Below, piece after piece: positions 62,800 through 64,000 of a stretch of DNA of 64,000 nt. The notes beneath the pieces are model-generated. The model made no database searches and was not told where the DNA came from. It saw only the letters and a program-made list of their open reading frames with translations. This DNA comes from Lachnospiraceae bacterium M18-1 (GTDB lineage: Bacteria; Bacillota; Clostridia; Lachnospirales; Lachnospiraceae). The DNA is taken from the NCBI GenBank assembly GCA_000403295.2, contig KE159609.1, positions 960,725 through 1,024,724 on the forward strand. The letters are read 5' to 3'. A program made the translations under genes and the position numbers. How positions within the stretch are numbered: position 1 is the stretch's first letter; each line of letters begins with the position of its first letter.

Positions 62800-63180
62800 A
62801 ATTTAATGCTTTAGCACATCAAACCGATGAACAAGAGGAGTAGGTAAGGAACTGTCTGGATATGGTCAGGGCTGTTCCGAAGGATATTTGTTTACAGAGA
62901 GCCATAGGCGGTGGGATTATGGCAGCAAGAGTCTTTACTGAATGGACTTGTGAGGGCAGCTTGAAATTTTCGGAAGGAGTCCGGGAAGAGTAGACGCTGA
63001 CGGGGATCCCGATCCGTTATCAGCAGGGAGTGTATGTTAGTACATGAAAGAGTGGTCGGTCTGTTCGTTTTTTCGGAAGAAGCAGATTGGCAATATGGGT
63101 GGCACCGCAGGGTGAATGATCATGAAATCAGTCCTTGCCCCATTGGAAAATAATCTCCAGTGGGGCAGGGACTTTTTTTA
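62800..63180 (+). ncRNA. T-box leader, probably tryptophan-responsive
   Basis: Leader starts with AGAGGAGTAGGTAAGG and reaches the T-box core TGGGTGGCACCGC (63096-63108). The terminator pairs AGTCCTTGCCCCA with GGGGCAGGGACT (63130-63173), then seven Ts. A TGG at 62943-62945 is a candidate specifier codon; with trpD downstream this fits tRNA-Trp. Confidence 0.82.
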
Positions 63181-63366
63181 CTTTATTAGGAAACTACGTC
63201 TCCTATAAGATAAAGACCATCCGGAGAACGGATGCGGCAGCGATGCAGAAGATTCGGGAGAGAAGGACAGTACAGAGGCAAAATTATTGAAAGAGGGGAG
63301 AAACAGAAGGGCTGACGGGGTCTATGTACAGGCTGAAATATCAAGATCGGAAAGGAAGAAAAGAGC
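63181..63366. other. Gap between T-box terminator and trpD
   Basis: Contains a decayed tataggaaa-type hairpin repeat (ATTAGGAAACTACGTCTCCTATAAG) with a CCATCCGGAGAACGGATGCGG tail, as elsewhere in the window. No gene. Confidence 0.5.
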
Positions 63367-64000
63367 ATGATTAAGGAAGCAATCTATGAATTACTGGAAG
63401 GCAGAGATCTAAGCTATGATACGGCAAAGCAGGTGATGGAGGAAATGATGGACGGAACAGCGACCCAGGCGCAGATGGGAGGATTTTTGACGGCTCTTCG
63501 GATGCAGGGAGAAAGCATCGAGGAGATCACCGCGTTTGCGGAGGTCATGCGGGAGAAGGGAGTCAAGATCCATCCGGAGCGTGAGGTCATTGACATTGTC
63601 GGAACCGGGGGAGACGAGGTGGGAACTTTTAACATCTCCACGACTTCCGCATTTGTGGTGGCAGCAGGAGGAGTCCCGGTGGCAAAGCATGGGAACCGGA
63701 GTGTATCCAGCAAGAGCGGCGCGGCGGATGTTCTGGAGTGTCTGGGAGTCAATGTGGCGCTGAATGCGCAGCAGAATGAGACGATCCTGAACAGGACGGG
63801 GATGTGCTTCATGTTCGCACCGGTGTATCATTCGTCCATGAAATATGCGGCCCCGGTCCGAAAGGAGCTGGGCGTGCGTACCGTGTTCAATATTCTCGGG
63901 CCCCTGTCCAATCCGGCGGCAGCAGCCATGCAGCTTCTCGGCGTTTATGATAAAAAGCTTGTGGAGCCATTGGCAAGGGTTCTGGGCAATCTGGGAGTAG
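63367..64000 (+). CDS. trpD: Anthranilate phosphoribosyltransferase, cut by the right edge
   Basis: The frame from ATG 63367 is open to the window end, 211 codons. MIKEAIYELLEGRDLSYDTAKQVMEEMMDG starts the helical domain. DIVGTGGDEVGTFNISTTSAFVVAAGG and AKHGNRSVSSKSGAADVLE are the phosphoribosyl-diphosphate sites, with KELGVRTVFNILGPLSNPA following. It makes phosphoribosyl-anthranilate in tryptophan synthesis. Under T-box control. No trpE or trpG sits between leader and trpD. Confidence 0.95.
   Translation, partial: MIKEAIYELLEGRDLSYDTAKQVMEEMMDGTATQAQMGGFLTALRMQGESIEEITAFAEVMREKGVKIHPEREVIDIVGTGGDEVGTFNISTTSAFVVAAGGVPVAKHGNRSVSSKSGAADVLECLGVNVALNAQQNETILNRTGMCFMFAPVYHSSMKYAAPVRKELGVRTVFNILGPLSNPAAAAMQLLGVYDKKLVEPLARVLGNLGV

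Overview
The window looks like chromosomal DNA of a spore-forming gut Clostridia, most likely a Lachnospiraceae species (Blautia/Dorea/Clostridium cluster XIVa type). This is inferred from moderate GC, strong AGGAGG ribosome sites, T-box leaders, a YesMN/sugar-ABC locus, a complete spoIIA operon and spoVA genes. No taxonomic marker was compared, so the genus is open.

Layout. 0-1.3 kb: edge-truncated DDE transposase abutting the tail of a membrane protein gene. 1.4-3.4 kb: ECF sigma factor and its DUF4179 anti-sigma partner. 3.6-6.3 kb: a structured intergenic repeat, then a hipBA operon that continues into a DUF4869 gene and a broken P-loop gene. 6.3-7.9 kb: a three-gene microcompartment fragment (two EutS/PduU-type shell proteins plus EutP/PduV GTPase). 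9-17.5 kb: RhaS/LsrB-type sugar (or AI-2) ABC importer on the minus strand, divergent from a YesN/YesM two-component system. 17.6-28 kb: housekeeping (glucosaminidase, PIN toxin pair, T-box-valS, LTA-synthase-like sulfatase, folC, TPR membrane protein). 28-33 kb: sporulation block spoIIAA-spoIIAB-sigF, spoVAA-spoVAB, inverted spoVAC, spoVAD-spoVAE. 33-40.6 kb: Na/Pi symporter, OmpR-type two-component pair, then VTC-DUF4956-CotH. 40.6-42.7 kb: UMF1-type MFS transporter and a zinc-dependent phospholipase-C-like protein. 42.9-43.5 kb: tmRNA and tRNA-Val(CAC).

43.5-55.3 kb is an accessory region. The 3' end of tRNA-Val and its downstream DNA are duplicated 4.1 kb away, bracketing an integrase, an Rpn-like nuclease, a DUF5688 protein and a RelE toxin. 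Beyond it lie a RelB/YafQ pair, a MarR-annotated 500-aa protein that may be a mobile-element protein, a truncated WYL regulator, an XRE regulator, a YhcG-type nuclease, several gene relics, and a TetR-flavodoxin pair with a large palindromic operator.

55.4-62.5 kb carries an ABC ATPase, a 1221-aa FtsX permease with a very long coiled coil, and an OmpR-type two-component pair. 62.5-64 kb has another structured repeat, a Trp-type T-box, and trpD running off the right edge.

Themes: (1) phosphate handling, where the Na/Pi symporter, sensor pair and VTC-DUF4956-CotH cluster sit together and a PmrA-box-like direct repeat precedes VTC; (2) forespore expression of spoVA genes, supported by three sigma-F/G-like promoters including a divergent pair at the inverted spoVAC; (3) recurrent structured intergenic repeats, several with nested hairpins inside an outer stem.
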